Shown here in pieces: positions 24,417 through 33,317 of a stretch of DNA of 47,641 nt. The position numbers and the translations under genes were made by a program. Below the pieces are notes generated by a model. It ran no database searches and had not been told where the DNA came from. It worked only from the letters and a program-made list of their open reading frames with translations. The stretch lies in NCBI GenBank assembly GCA_003142935.1, contig PLOG01000217.1, forward strand, positions 43,834-91,474. Direction: 5' to 3'. The stretch's first letter is position 1. Each line of letters starts with the position of its first letter. This DNA is from Acidobacteriaceae bacterium (GTDB lineage: Bacteria > Acidobacteriota > Terriglobia > Terriglobales > Acidobacteriaceae).

Positions 24417-26987
24417 TCAATAGGCAGGCGGCAGGGTGGGATCGCGGAAGATGGAGTTGGAGCGGCGGATGTCGCCTACGGAGCCGAAGTTCGCCAGGGT
24501 AAAGCTGTAGAGATATTGGGTTTCGTCGCGAACGGAGCCGAGCTGGAAGCGGCGGTAGCCGAAGGTGAGGCCGCAGCAGCCCCAGTTGTAGGTTGCCTGG
24601 ATGCCGGCATATTGCAACTGGCCGAGGACGAAATCGTAACCGCCATTGGCGGCGAGGTTGAAGCCGGCGCCAGTGGGCTTGCCGATGGCGAGGAAGGGCT
24701 GCAACTGCTGGCTCTTGATGGTGGAGGCCGCGCCCCGGCTTTCGTCGACGGCGTTGAGCAGGGCATGGCCCAGGCCCACGGTGGTCCGGCCCCAACTGTA
24801 ACCGGCGTAGAGGTTGTCGGAGCTCAGTTGGCCCAGCTTGGGATCGTAGTCCAGATCCCACTGGATGCGCAGGTTGTCGATAGCCTCGAAGCGCAGGCGC
24901 GAGGTGATGGGCGCCAGGTTCCGCGGCGAAGTGAGGAAGGCCACGGCGCTCATATCGAGCGTGGAGTCGAAGACGTTGCGGCGGCCGGGGATGAGCGCTC
25001 CGCCAAAGTTGGGATCGATAAAGACATTCTGGGCAATCTGCCAACTGGCCCACTCGCGGGCGCGCGCCGGGCACGGGCCGGAGGCGTCGGCGCTCGAAGC
25101 GTTGGTGCTGGAGACGTCGGCTCTTGTGCAGGGCTGCTCGTTTCTGGGGCGGAGGTAAAAACGCTGGGTGAGCGAAAAACCGGCTTCGTTGGTGTCGGTG
25201 GCCGTGTCCGTGGTGTCGACCAGGAGCACGTTCTGGGCCTGCTTTCCGATGCCGCCCACATACCGGTAGGTCAGCTCGGGTTCGATGACATGGCGCAGGA
25301 CGCGGTTCCAGCGGGCCAGCACAAAGTCGCGCTCAATGGCCGGCGGCCGGATGTCCACGGAGGCCTCGGCATCGATGCGGTCGAGCGGATCGTGGCTGAT
25401 GGTGGGGACGCCGTGGCGCAGGTCGGCAAGGTCTGGGATCTGGCTGATGGAGTAGGCGGTGAGACGGAAGGCGCCTTCGGGGACGAAACTCCAGCCGCCG
25501 GCGCTGAAAGGCAGGGCAAGATGAGGATAGAGGTCGAAACGGCCCACGTTGCGGGCATGGAAGCGGGGCTCGGAGCGGCTGAGGTAGGCGAGCGAAGAGC
25601 CGAGGCCCCAGTAAACAGGCGAGGAACCTAAAGGCCGATCGAGCACGTCGTAGCGCAGGCTGGGCAGGTGCAGAATCCTCGCCTCGTCGCCGTTGGCCGA
25701 GCTGGCGAAGGTCTCGAAGCGGTCCAGCGAAATGGACGGGATTCGTCCATTGCGGTCGTGCGTAAGCGAGACGTCGCTGGCCACTTCAGAGCTGATGGCC
25801 TGTGAGAAGTTGTCATTGAAGACCAGCCGGTAGAGATAGCTGGAAAGATATTCGACAGTGCCGGCGGCATGGAGTTGGGGCGTAAAGTCCTTGCGCCCCT
25901 CGGCCACTGTATCTACTCCGCCCTGGTTCACGCGTTCATAGCCAATGGGACCTGGCAGCGTGGCGAAAGGCTGCGTGCCTGGCTGTGTTGCGCCTGTGGG
26001 CAGAGTGTTTCCAATCTGTTGTTCGACGCCGCGGTCGAGCAAGGCATTCCAGCGCACGATCAGGTGGTCGAGGTTCCGGCCCTTGTAGCGGAAGTCGCCG
26101 TTAGGCGCCCAGCCGCGCTTGCTGTAGAGTTCCATGCCGGCGACCATGTCCATGCTGCGGTTGATGACCCAGTAAACCTGCTCGCCGACGATGAAGCCCT
26201 TGATGGACGAGTTGCTGAGGACCGGAATCAGCAATCCGCTCTCGCGGCCGTTCTCGTCCACCGGATGACGAAGGTAGGGCAGATAAAACACGGGAATGTC
26301 CAGAAGCTTGAATATGGAGTTCGATGTAGACGCCGTGTTGTTTTCCAGGTTGATGGAGCGGGAAATGATCTTCCAGTCGGGCCTGGGAAAGCGGCAGTTG
26401 GTCATGGTGCCGTCAATGAGGCGGTATTGGTCGTCGCCAGTCTGCAGCACCACCCTCGCGGTAAACAGGAACGGGGTGGATGTGGAGTAGACGGTGGTGC
26501 GGCCGCCGGAGTGGATGCCCTGCGAGCCGCTTACGTTGTAGTAGCGCGCGGTGTGCATGTTGAGGCGCATGTCGCCGTGAGTGGCGTTGATGAGCACGCT
26601 GTTGGGGCCGCCGGAGACCTGGAGATGGCCGTCCGCCTCAAGTTCCGATGTCGACTGGTGATAGACGACCTTATCCGCGCGGAGAATGTAGTCCTGGTAG
26701 TGCACCACCACATTGCCGTCCAGGGTGACCACGTCGCCTACATGCGTTTGGCCGTCGGCGTCAAGCTGAACGGGCACGCCGCTGGGCGGAGCTGGCTCGG
26801 CCTGGGCAACGGGAATCATCTCCTGGCCGGGGTCGTCAGGGAGTTGCGCGGCCGGGCCGTCAGTTGGATCGGCAATGACCACGGAGGGCTGTTCGGGGGG
26901 CGCGGGTAACGCATTGGTCAACGCCTGCCCCGAAAGTTGCGCGTGACAGAGGGCGATCAGCGTGATAATTACTAAGTTACGAGGATG
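24417..26987 (-). CDS. lptD: LPS-assembly protein LptD (OstA)
   Basis: N-terminal OstA domain 'LDGNVVVHYQDYILRADKVVYHQSTSELEADGHLQVSGGPNSVLINATHGDMRLN'; C-terminal barrel; ATG at 26987 (MHPRN) is the likely start. Confidence 0.9.
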   Translation of the reverse strand, partial: HPRNLVIITLIALCHAQLSGQALTNALPAPPEQPSVVIADPTDGPAAQLPDDPGQEMIPVAQAEPAPPSGVPVQLDADGQTHVGDVVTLDGNVVVHYQDYILRADKVVYHQSTSELEADGHLQVSGGPNSVLINATHGDMRLNMHTARYYNVSGSQGIHSGGRTTVYSTSTPFLFTARVVLQTGDDQYRLIDGTMTNCRFPRPDWKIISRSINLENNTASTSNSIFKLLDIPVFYLPYLRHPVDENGRESGLLIPVLSNSSIKGFIVGEQVYWVINRSMDMVAGMELYSKRGWAPNGDFRYKGRNLDHLIVRWNALLDRGVEQQIGNTLPTGATQPGTQPFATLPGPIGYERVNQGGVDTVAEGRKDFTPQLHAAGTVEYLSSYLYRLVFNDNFSQAISSEVASDVSLTHDRNGRIPSISLDRFETFASSANGDEARILHLPSLRYDVLDRPLGSSPVYWGLGSSLAYLSRSEPRFHARNVGRFDLYPHLALPFSAGGWSFVPEGAFRLTAYSISQIPDLADLRHGVPTISHDPLDRIDAEASVDIRPPAIERDFVLARWNRVLRHVIEPELTYRYVGGIGKQAQNVLLVDTTDTATDTNEAGFSLTQRFYLRPRNEQPCTRADVSSTNASSADASGPCPARAREWASWQIAQNVFIDPNFGGALIPGRRNVFDSTLDMSAVAFLTSPRNLAPITSRLRFEAIDNLRIQWDLDYDPKLGQLSSDNLYAGYSWGRTTVGLGHALLNAVDESRGAASTIKSQQLQPFLAIGKPTGAGFNLAANGGYDFVLGQLQYAGIQATYNWGCCGLTFGYRRFQLGSVRDETQYLYSFTLANFGSVGDIRRSNSIFRDPTLPPAY

Positions 26988-27299
26988 CATCCCAGGAACC
27001 CATAACCGGTGCAAGGCTTAGCTTAGCAAAAGCGGGCCGCATTGGATGGGACGCTCTCCCCGCAGCTCTGGCAGCAGGATAAATTCGGCCTGTTCTTACC
27101 GGTCACGGATCTCAGGATTCGGACCGCACCCCCGTTTTTCCCGCGAACCTCCTTTTCTCGATTGCAAGGCATGTCTGAGTTGCCCTGGTGGCCGTCTAGG
27201 CTCCAACTGGGACCGAAACACTGTACGTTCTCCTCGATGCCCGGTCAGATGCCGGACAGAGGGCGAGCCGGGAGCCGAATCGGAAGGGACACAGAAGCT

Positions 27300-28655
27300 T
27301 TGAGCACATTGCCGAACCAGGTCAACATCTCATCCACGTGGAAACAGGAAGTAAACCAGATTGTTGCCGCGCATAAGGACCGGAAGGCCTCTTCCTTTGC
27401 GGAGCCGGGAGCCGTCTCCGCGGCCCACCACGCCGCCGACGCCCGGGCTGTGGCTGCCGCGGCCCGGGTTGCCGCCCGCTTTGCCAGGGCGCCCAGCTAC
27501 AGCGAGATGCTGGCCGCAGAAGCCCGCGCCGCCGTGCGCGCCGCCGAGGCCGCGTCCAAGGCCGCGCTCGAGGCCCAGGCCGCCGCTGAATCGGTACTGG
27601 CCGGGCTTGAGGCTGCCTCTGCCGCTGAGCCGGTATGGGAGCTGCGGAGCACTGAAGTTGAGGTCCTGCAGTCGGATCAGGGAGCCCAGACCGCCTGCTC
27701 CAATGCATTTCCCGGCGAGTTGACAGTCGATGGGCAGAACCCCGAACCGGAGGGTTTCAAAATTCGCTGGGAGCCGGATATGCCAACGCGGCAGACAGAG
27801 CCCGCGGCGATCCGCGCAACCCACGGGGACGAAATTCCGGATCCGGCCCTGGATAGCTGGATGGATCGGCAGTGGCCCAGGCAACCCGGCCCTGGCAGCG
27901 ATGCAATCGAGGCCGTGGAACCCGGACTGCCGATTCATGCCAACCTCATCGAGTTTCCTCGCGAGATTGTGGCGACGCGCAAGGTGCGTCCGCGGCTGGT
28001 TGAAGGGGCGTTTGCCGCGCCCGAAGGTCAGTTGAGCATCTTCGAGGTTGACCCCAATTCAATTTCGATGGAACCCTCGGCGGTGAGTGCAGTCGATGTG
28101 GAGACAGAATCCTGCTTGCCGGGACCGGAGTGGTCGGGCATTGAGCTTGATGCGCAACCAAGGAGTGAATTTCCGGAGCACGATCCCGATGCGCCATTGA
28201 CGGGGCCAATGCTCGAGACGGACGAACTCCCGGATGAGGCGCCGGATGCACAGCTTGCGCCGATGAGCTTGCGGCTGATGGCCGCAGTGGTGAATGGCTC
28301 GCTGATTGTGGGCGCATTCCTTGCTGCCGTCCTGGTGGCTGCGGCCAGCGTGAAAGATCTGCCGCCGCTTCGCGGAATTGAAGTGGGTTTAACCGTAGCG
28401 CTCGCGGTGATTGCCGCGCTTTACCATGGGCTTTTCTGCGCCTGTGCCATGGGTACGCCGGGAATGCATTACGCCGGCCTCTCCCTGAGCACCTTGGAAG
28501 GCCGGAAGCCGACGCGCGCGCGACGGTTCTGGCGGCTGATGGCGATGATGCTGTCGGTGGCGCCCATGGGACTTGGCGTGATGTGGGCCATCTTTGACGA
28601 AGACCGCCTGAGCTGGCACGATCGGCTGTCGCAGACTTATCTGCGGAAGCGCTAA
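27300..28655 (+). CDS. RDD family membrane protein with long Ala-rich N-terminal region
   Basis: C-terminal 'MSLRLMAAVVNGSLIVGAFLAAVL...LSWHDRLSQTYLRKR'; TTG start (LSTLPNQVN...STWKQEVNQ) preferred. Confidence 0.8.
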   Translation: MSTLPNQVNISSTWKQEVNQIVAAHKDRKASSFAEPGAVSAAHHAADARAVAAAARVAARFARAPSYSEMLAAEARAAVRAAEAASKAALEAQAAAESVLAGLEAASAAEPVWELRSTEVEVLQSDQGAQTACSNAFPGELTVDGQNPEPEGFKIRWEPDMPTRQTEPAAIRATHGDEIPDPALDSWMDRQWPRQPGPGSDAIEAVEPGLPIHANLIEFPREIVATRKVRPRLVEGAFAAPEGQLSIFEVDPNSISMEPSAVSAVDVETESCLPGPEWSGIELDAQPRSEFPEHDPDAPLTGPMLETDELPDEAPDAQLAPMSLRLMAAVVNGSLIVGAFLAAVLVAAASVKDLPPLRGIEVGLTVALAVIAALYHGLFCACAMGTPGMHYAGLSLSTLEGRKPTRARRFWRLMAMMLSVAPMGLGVMWAIFDEDRLSWHDRLSQTYLRKR

Positions 28656-28661
28656 AGACAG

Positions 28662-28690
28662 AGATCAGGGATCAGGGGTCAGGGGTCAGG
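28662..28690. repeat. Heptad array B: AGATCAG GGATCAG GGGTCAG GGGTCAG
   Basis: Four tandem 7-mers of form NNRTCAG. Confidence 0.9.
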
Positions 28691-28844
28691 GCGCCCCTTG
28701 GCTGGTGAGAGCGATCCTCCCTGTGACCGGTTTCGACTTGGGTACCGGGTTGGCGGCATCGACAAACCCCGAAAATCTGGAACTATGGATCGCGGGGACA
28801 CGTACCCCAATTTGAGCGAAATACTGCTCGGAGCGGGAGAACGT

Positions 28845-29225
28845 ATGAAGCGAATTGCGATTGCCACTCTGTTCGGCGTGGGTGCGGGTGTGATTTGCGG
28901 GACACTGTTATTCACCTTCGGCATCATGAAATTTAGCGTTGTCACCCTGGTGTTTGTCTTGCTGAACAGGGCGGTGATGGGCTTTGCGATCGGCATATCC
29001 AGGCTGACGGTGCACTGGGCCTGGAACGGCATCGCCGTCGGGCTCGTCGTGGGTTCGATCTTCTCTTATTTCCTTTTCATGAGCCTGGGAGCGGGGGCGC
29101 TGCCGGTCATCAACTTCCTTGTTAACGGGCTGTTTGGATTGATCGTCGAGTTCTTTACGACCGTGGTGTGCAAGCAGCGGGCTGTGGCGATCGCGCAGAC
29201 GAAAGAACGCGCATTGGCGATTTAG
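28845..29225 (+). CDS. Hypothetical multi-pass membrane protein
   Basis: 'MKRIAIATLFGVGAGVICGTLLFTFGIMKFSVVTLVFVLLNRAVMGFAIGISRL...'; good SD upstream of 28845. Confidence 0.7.
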   Translation: MKRIAIATLFGVGAGVICGTLLFTFGIMKFSVVTLVFVLLNRAVMGFAIGISRLTVHWAWNGIAVGLVVGSIFSYFLFMSLGAGALPVINFLVNGLFGLIVEFFTTVVCKQRAVAIAQTKERALAI

Positions 29226-29322
29226 GACTCGCCGCGACCCTGCAGGCGGTTTTTTATTCTCTCTGGTCTCATCCATCGCGGTGGACGAGACCTGGGGCGA
29301 CGGGCTGGCGCCGCGCCGGGCA

Positions 29323-29352
29323 GTTTGGCATATACTGGTGTATATGCCAAAC
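29323..29352. promoter_or_regulatory. Perfect palindrome, probable VapBC operator
   Basis: GTTTGGCATATAC (29323-29335)-TGGT-GTATATGCCAAAC (29340-29352), 13-bp arms, just upstream of vapB. Confidence 0.8.
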
Positions 29353-29367
29353 GTGAGGGAGGCCTCT

Positions 29368-29595
29368 ATGCAGCGGATAGCGAAGGTTTTCATGAACAAC
29401 CGCAGCCAGGCGGTCCGGATACCGAAGGAGTTTCGCTTCTCGGTGGCAGAGGTCTACATCCGCAAGCAGGGCGACGATGTGATTCTGTCCCCGAGGCCCA
29501 AGGACTGGTCTGCCTATCTTTCTTCGCACGCCATTGCCTCTGAAGAGTTTATGGAAGGGGTCGAGGATCTTCCGTTTGAGGAGCGTTCGTTTTGA
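29368..29595 (+). CDS. vapB: VapB-like (AbrB/SpoVT fold) antitoxin
   Basis: 'MQRIAKVFMNNRSQAVRIPKEFRFSVAEVYIRKQGDDVILSPRP'; SD GGGAGG. Confidence 0.9.
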   Translation: MQRIAKVFMNNRSQAVRIPKEFRFSVAEVYIRKQGDDVILSPRPKDWSAYLSSHAIASEEFMEGVEDLPFEERSF

Positions 29596-29999
29596 TGGCG
29601 GAGTACATGCTCGACACGGACATTGCCTCCTACATCATGGGGAGCAAAAGCCGGACCGTTTTGGAAAAGCTGCAAACCGTGCCCACCAGCGCGGTGTGCA
29701 TTTCGGCAATTACGAAATCGGAAATCACGTACGGCGTGGAGATTTCCCCGCGACGAGAACGAGACCGTGCGGCACTGGAGTTCTTGTTGCGCCATGTCCA
29801 GGTGCTCGATTACCCCGTGGAAGCAGCGGCAGATTACGGCCAGATTCGCGCCGCGCTCAGGAAGCTTGGAGCACTGATCGGACCCAATGACACACTCATC
29901 GCCGCGCACGCCCGCTGCCTGGGGCTGACGTTGGTAACCAACAATACGCGCGAGTTCGGACGGGTTCCTGGGCTCAAGATTGAGAACTGGACCGAGTAG
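29595..29999 (+). CDS. vapC: VapC-like PIN-domain ribonuclease toxin
   Basis: 'YMLDTDIASYIM', 'ISAITKSEITYGVE', 'IGPNDTLIAAHA', 'LVTNNTREFGRVPGLKIENW'; start overlaps the vapB stop. Confidence 0.92.
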   Translation: MAEYMLDTDIASYIMGSKSRTVLEKLQTVPTSAVCISAITKSEITYGVEISPRRERDRAALEFLLRHVQVLDYPVEAAADYGQIRAALRKLGALIGPNDTLIAAHARCLGLTLVTNNTREFGRVPGLKIENWTE

Positions 30000-30075
30000 A
30001 GCATCTGCAAGGCGGCAGGTCACGGGGTGAAGTCTCGGCAGGGTGTAAGCTCTCTCCGAGGAGGCGCTCCCCAGG

Positions 30076-30354
30076 ATGTGGACCGTTGAACTGACCAAAC
30101 AAGCGCGCGCGGCTGCGATTACCTCGGTGCAGCGCTATTTCGAAGAGAACCTGCCGGAGCCGATCGGCAATCTGCCTGCGGGCCTGCTGCTGGACTTCTT
30201 TATCGAGGAAGTGGGGCCTGCAATCTATAACCAGGCCATTGCCGACGCACAGGCGCGCCTGCAGCAGCGTGTAGCCGACCTCAGCGGAGAGCTTTTCTCC
30301 GATGAATTTCAGTATTGGCCCCGAGCGGACAGCAAACGAAAGAGCCGGCGGTGA
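30076..30354 (+). CDS. DUF2164-like protein
   Basis: 'VELTKQARAAAITSVQRYFEENLPEPIGNLPAGLLLDFFIEEVGPAIYNQAIADAQ'. Confidence 0.75.
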   Translation: MWTVELTKQARAAAITSVQRYFEENLPEPIGNLPAGLLLDFFIEEVGPAIYNQAIADAQARLQQRVADLSGELFSDEFQYWPRADSKRKSRR

Positions 30355-30402
30355 GAATGGGCTCGATTCAGGGTCTGGGGGGAAAAGCTAGGTCCGTGTA
30401 CT

Positions 30403-30434
30403 CCCTGGTCTCAAATGCGAGACCTGGGGCACCC
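30403..30434. repeat. Palindromic intergenic repeat copy 1 (cccTGGTCTCaaatgcGAGACCtggggcaccc)
   Basis: GGTCTC/GAGACC stem; related inverted copy near 31562-31591. Confidence 0.6.
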
Positions 30435-30537
30435 GGTTTGGTGTTGGAGTTCATCGAATCCCACCCTAGCGACAAAAACAAGAACGTCGTGCCCCGACCC
30501 GGAGGGTACCCCGGCGCCCAGATGGGGCACCCGGACG

Positions 30538-31437
30538 TTACTGCGTCAGTGCCCACAATGCCGACACGCCGGCGCCGAGGAACGCGATTTCGTCGTCGGG
30601 GGGAAGGATCTCGAGCGAGAAGCTTTGCAGCGGCGTCATCTTGACCATGGATTCGATATGCGCGCGCAGCCGCGGGAGTTCGACGTAGCCTACGTTGTGG
30701 CCGGTGAAGTAGAAGCGGCCGGGGCCGGCGATGTGGATGAACGACGCGGTGGCCGCGGCCAGGGCGCGATGCCATAGGTCGACGAACTCGAGGCAGCGCT
30801 GGTCGCCGTGCTTGGCGTTGGCGAAGACTTCTTCCGGTTCGAGGTCGAGGAAGCGCATGCGCATGGCTCGATAGCCCATGATGCCTTCAAGATGGCCGAT
30901 GCCGCCGCAACCGCAGTAGCGCTCTTTGGGGTCCAGGGTGACGGTGATGTGGCCGCCCTCCCAAACGCCCTCGGCATAAGGCCAGCGGCCGTATCCGATG
31001 CCGTTGCCGATGGTCCACACGCGGGTGAGTTTCTCAAGCCGGCCGTGGGTCGCGGCTACGCCGGCGGCAATGGCGTCGGCATCGTTGGCGATGTGCACGG
31101 GGGTGGCGATGCTCCGGGCGGCCAGCGATTTTTTCAGATCGTGGGCCAGGCGCATTCCCTTGACCTGGGTCAGGTTCGGCGAGTCCTCGACCACGCCGTC
31201 GCGGATGATGCCGGGGATTGCGACGCCGATGGCGTCGATCGGCTTTGGATCGGTTTTGGCCAGGTAGGCGATCTGGCCGGCCAGGATCTCCACCAATTCG
31301 CTGGGGGGAAGCGCGGCAAGCGCGTCAGGCTCCGCGGGGTCGGCGGGGAAGCGCAGCGGCTTGGCCGTGAGGCGATGGTCCTCAAGCCTGCCGGCGACGA
31401 TGTGGTCCGTAATCACGATGCCGATGGCGGTGGTCAT
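30538..31437 (-). CDS. ROK family protein
   Basis: 'IDAIGVAIPGIIRDG', 'NDADAIAAGVA', 'KERYCGCGGIGHLEGIMGYRAM'. Confidence 0.88.
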   Translation of the reverse strand: MTTAIGIVITDHIVAGRLEDHRLTAKPLRFPADPAEPDALAALPPSELVEILAGQIAYLAKTDPKPIDAIGVAIPGIIRDGVVEDSPNLTQVKGMRLAHDLKKSLAARSIATPVHIANDADAIAAGVAATHGRLEKLTRVWTIGNGIGYGRWPYAEGVWEGGHITVTLDPKERYCGCGGIGHLEGIMGYRAMRMRFLDLEPEEVFANAKHGDQRCLEFVDLWHRALAAATASFIHIAGPGRFYFTGHNVGYVELPRLRAHIESMVKMTPLQSFSLEILPPDDEIAFLGAGVSALWALTQ

Positions 31438-31463
31438 GAAAAAGCCCTCCGGGTATTGGCAGC

Positions 31464-31491
31464 TTCTAGCTTTTAGCTCCTAGCTTTTAGC
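31464..31491. repeat. Heptad array C: TTCTAGC TTTTAGC TCCTAGC TTTTAGC
   Basis: Four tandem 7-mers of form TYYTAGC. Confidence 0.9.
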
Positions 31492-31561
31492 TGCGCTGGA
31501 GCAGGTGAGGAACGCATTGACCTCACCAAGTCTCTGACCGCGTTTGTTGTACCAACTGTCG

Positions 31562-31591
31562 GCGCCCCAGGGTCTCAAAATCGAGAGATGG
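31562..31591. repeat. Palindromic intergenic repeat copy 2, inverted relative to copy 1
   Basis: gcgccccaGGGTCTCaaaatcGAGAgatggg; flank gcgcccca is the reverse complement of the tggggc(a/g)c flank of copy 1. Confidence 0.45.
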
Positions 31592-31632
31592 GAAAGCAAG
31601 AACTCAAAGCACGAAATCACATGGCCGGAAAC

Positions 31633-33036
31633 CTAGTCCGACTGGTAGCGGTGCAGACGGCCAAGGCCGTTGAAGGCGGCTACTTTGTAACATTCGGCCA
31701 GGGTGGGGTAGTTGAAGACCGTGTCGATGAAGTAGTCCACCGTGCCGCCCAGGGTCATCACGGCCTGGCCGATGTGGACCAGCTCGGTGGCGTCTTCGCC
31801 GATAATATGCACGCCCAGCACCTTGCGGGTATCGCGGTGGAAGATGAGTTTGAGGCGGCCGGTGGTGTCGCCGCGAATCTGGCCGCGCGCCACTTCGCGA
31901 TAGTAGGCCATGCCGACCTCGTAGGGAACGTCTTCGCCGGTCAACTGCTCTTCGGTCTTGCCTATGAAGCTGATCTCGGGAATGGTGTAAATACCGTAGG
32001 GATAAAAGCCGGGATTGGAAGTGGCTGCCTGGTCGTTGAAGGCGCGGGCAGCGGCGATCCGGCCCTGTTCCATCGAGACTGAGGCCAGGGCGGGAAAGCC
32101 GACCACGTCGCCGGCGGCGAAGATGTGCTCGACCTTGGTCTGGTAATGCTCGTCGACGGCGATGCGGCCGCGGTTGTCGGCTTCCAGGCCAGCGGCGGCA
32201 AGGTTCAGGTCGTCCACGTTGCCCTGGCGGCCTACGGCGTAGAGCAGAGCGTCGCCGGAGACCTTCTTCTTGCTCTCGAGGTTCGCGACCACGGTGCCCG
32301 GAGACGGCTCTTCAACACTCTCGACCTCTTCGCCAAGGCGCAGCGTGACACGGGCGTCGCGGAGATGGTAGCTGAGAGCCTCAATGATCTCGCGGTCGGC
32401 GAACTCCAGCAAACGGTCGCGCTTTTCGATCAGCGTGACGCGCACGCCGAGCACCGCGAACATGCAGGTGTATTCGACGCCGACCACGCCGCCGCCCACA
32501 ACGATGAGTGTGCGGGGCAGCTCGGGGATATCGAGAATTTGGTCGCTGTTCACAATGCTGCGGCCGTTCACGGGCACCTTGGGCGAGCAGGCGGGTTTGG
32601 TGCCCACGGCGATGATGATGCGATCGGCTTCGAGAGTGGTTTCGGTCTGCGGACCCGTGACGCGCACCGTGTGGGGATCGACAAAGCTGGCGATGCCGTG
32701 CACCACGTCGATGCCATTGCGCGAGAGCTGCGCTTCGGTCACATCGACCTCGGTCTTGATGACGGCCTGAACGCGAAATGCCAGGTCGGCCATGGTGATT
32801 TTTTCCTTGACCCGGTAATTGATGCCGTAGATGGAGCGGTAGTTATAGCCGGAGAGGTGGAGCACCGCTTCGCGCATGGTTTTGGAAGGGATGGTGCCGG
32901 TGTTGACGCAGACACCGCCGACGACCGTCCGGGCCTCGACGACCGCCACGCGTTTGTTCATCTTGGAGGCAGCCACAGCGGCGCGCTGGCCGGCGGGTCC
33001 GGAGCCAATGACGATCAGGTCATACTTAACGCTCAT
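31633..33036 (-). CDS. sthA: Si-specific (soluble) NAD(P)+ transhydrogenase
   Basis: 'YDLIVIGSGPAGQRAAVAASKMNKRVAVVEARTVVGGVCVNTGTIPSKTMREAVLHLSGY'; single Cys at the redox site as in STH rather than lipoamide dehydrogenase. Confidence 0.9.
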   Translation of the reverse strand: MSVKYDLIVIGSGPAGQRAAVAASKMNKRVAVVEARTVVGGVCVNTGTIPSKTMREAVLHLSGYNYRSIYGINYRVKEKITMADLAFRVQAVIKTEVDVTEAQLSRNGIDVVHGIASFVDPHTVRVTGPQTETTLEADRIIIAVGTKPACSPKVPVNGRSIVNSDQILDIPELPRTLIVVGGGVVGVEYTCMFAVLGVRVTLIEKRDRLLEFADREIIEALSYHLRDARVTLRLGEEVESVEEPSPGTVVANLESKKKVSGDALLYAVGRQGNVDDLNLAAAGLEADNRGRIAVDEHYQTKVEHIFAAGDVVGFPALASVSMEQGRIAAARAFNDQAATSNPGFYPYGIYTIPEISFIGKTEEQLTGEDVPYEVGMAYYREVARGQIRGDTTGRLKLIFHRDTRKVLGVHIIGEDATELVHIGQAVMTLGGTVDYFIDTVFNYPTLAECYKVAAFNGLGRLHRYQSD

Positions 33037-33174
33037 GGAGGGGTATCTCCCAGGGTTCGGTGCAGGTTTTGGCCGCAAGCGCATGCCGCCGGGCCGCGGC
33101 GATTGTTGTTAACCGGAGGCTATCACAGCGGCGGTGACTGGACGAGAAATTGGGATCAGAGAGCCTCAGAAGAG

Positions 33175-33209
33175 AAAAAACAACGCTGCCGGAGGGGAGT
33201 CCGGCAGCG
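33175..33209 (-). terminator. Intrinsic terminator for the minus-strand chemotaxis gene
   Basis: Perfect 10-bp stem CGCTGCCGGA (33184-33193)/TCCGGCAGCG (33200-33209); T tract on the minus strand. Confidence 0.85.
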
Positions 33210-33317
33210 CGGTGAGAGAGGTGGTACAGGCGGGAGCCCCGGCGAAAGATGAAAACCGGCCGCCGGGGCCGCTGATCTGGGGATCCCCGCCTGGCTTGAT
33301 GTTCCGTTCTTGGAAGC

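Noticed and set aside
24387-25631. 414-aa plus-strand ORF antisense to lptD
   Set aside because: Gly/Ala/Val/Glu-rich antisense frame without recognisable motifs; lptD is clear on the minus strand.
25869-26909. 346-aa plus-strand ORF antisense to lptD
   Set aside because: His/Val/Ala-rich shadow frame with no domain signal.
32125-33252. 375-aa plus-strand ORF antisense to sthA
   Set aside because: Antisense shadow of a well-supported transhydrogenase gene.
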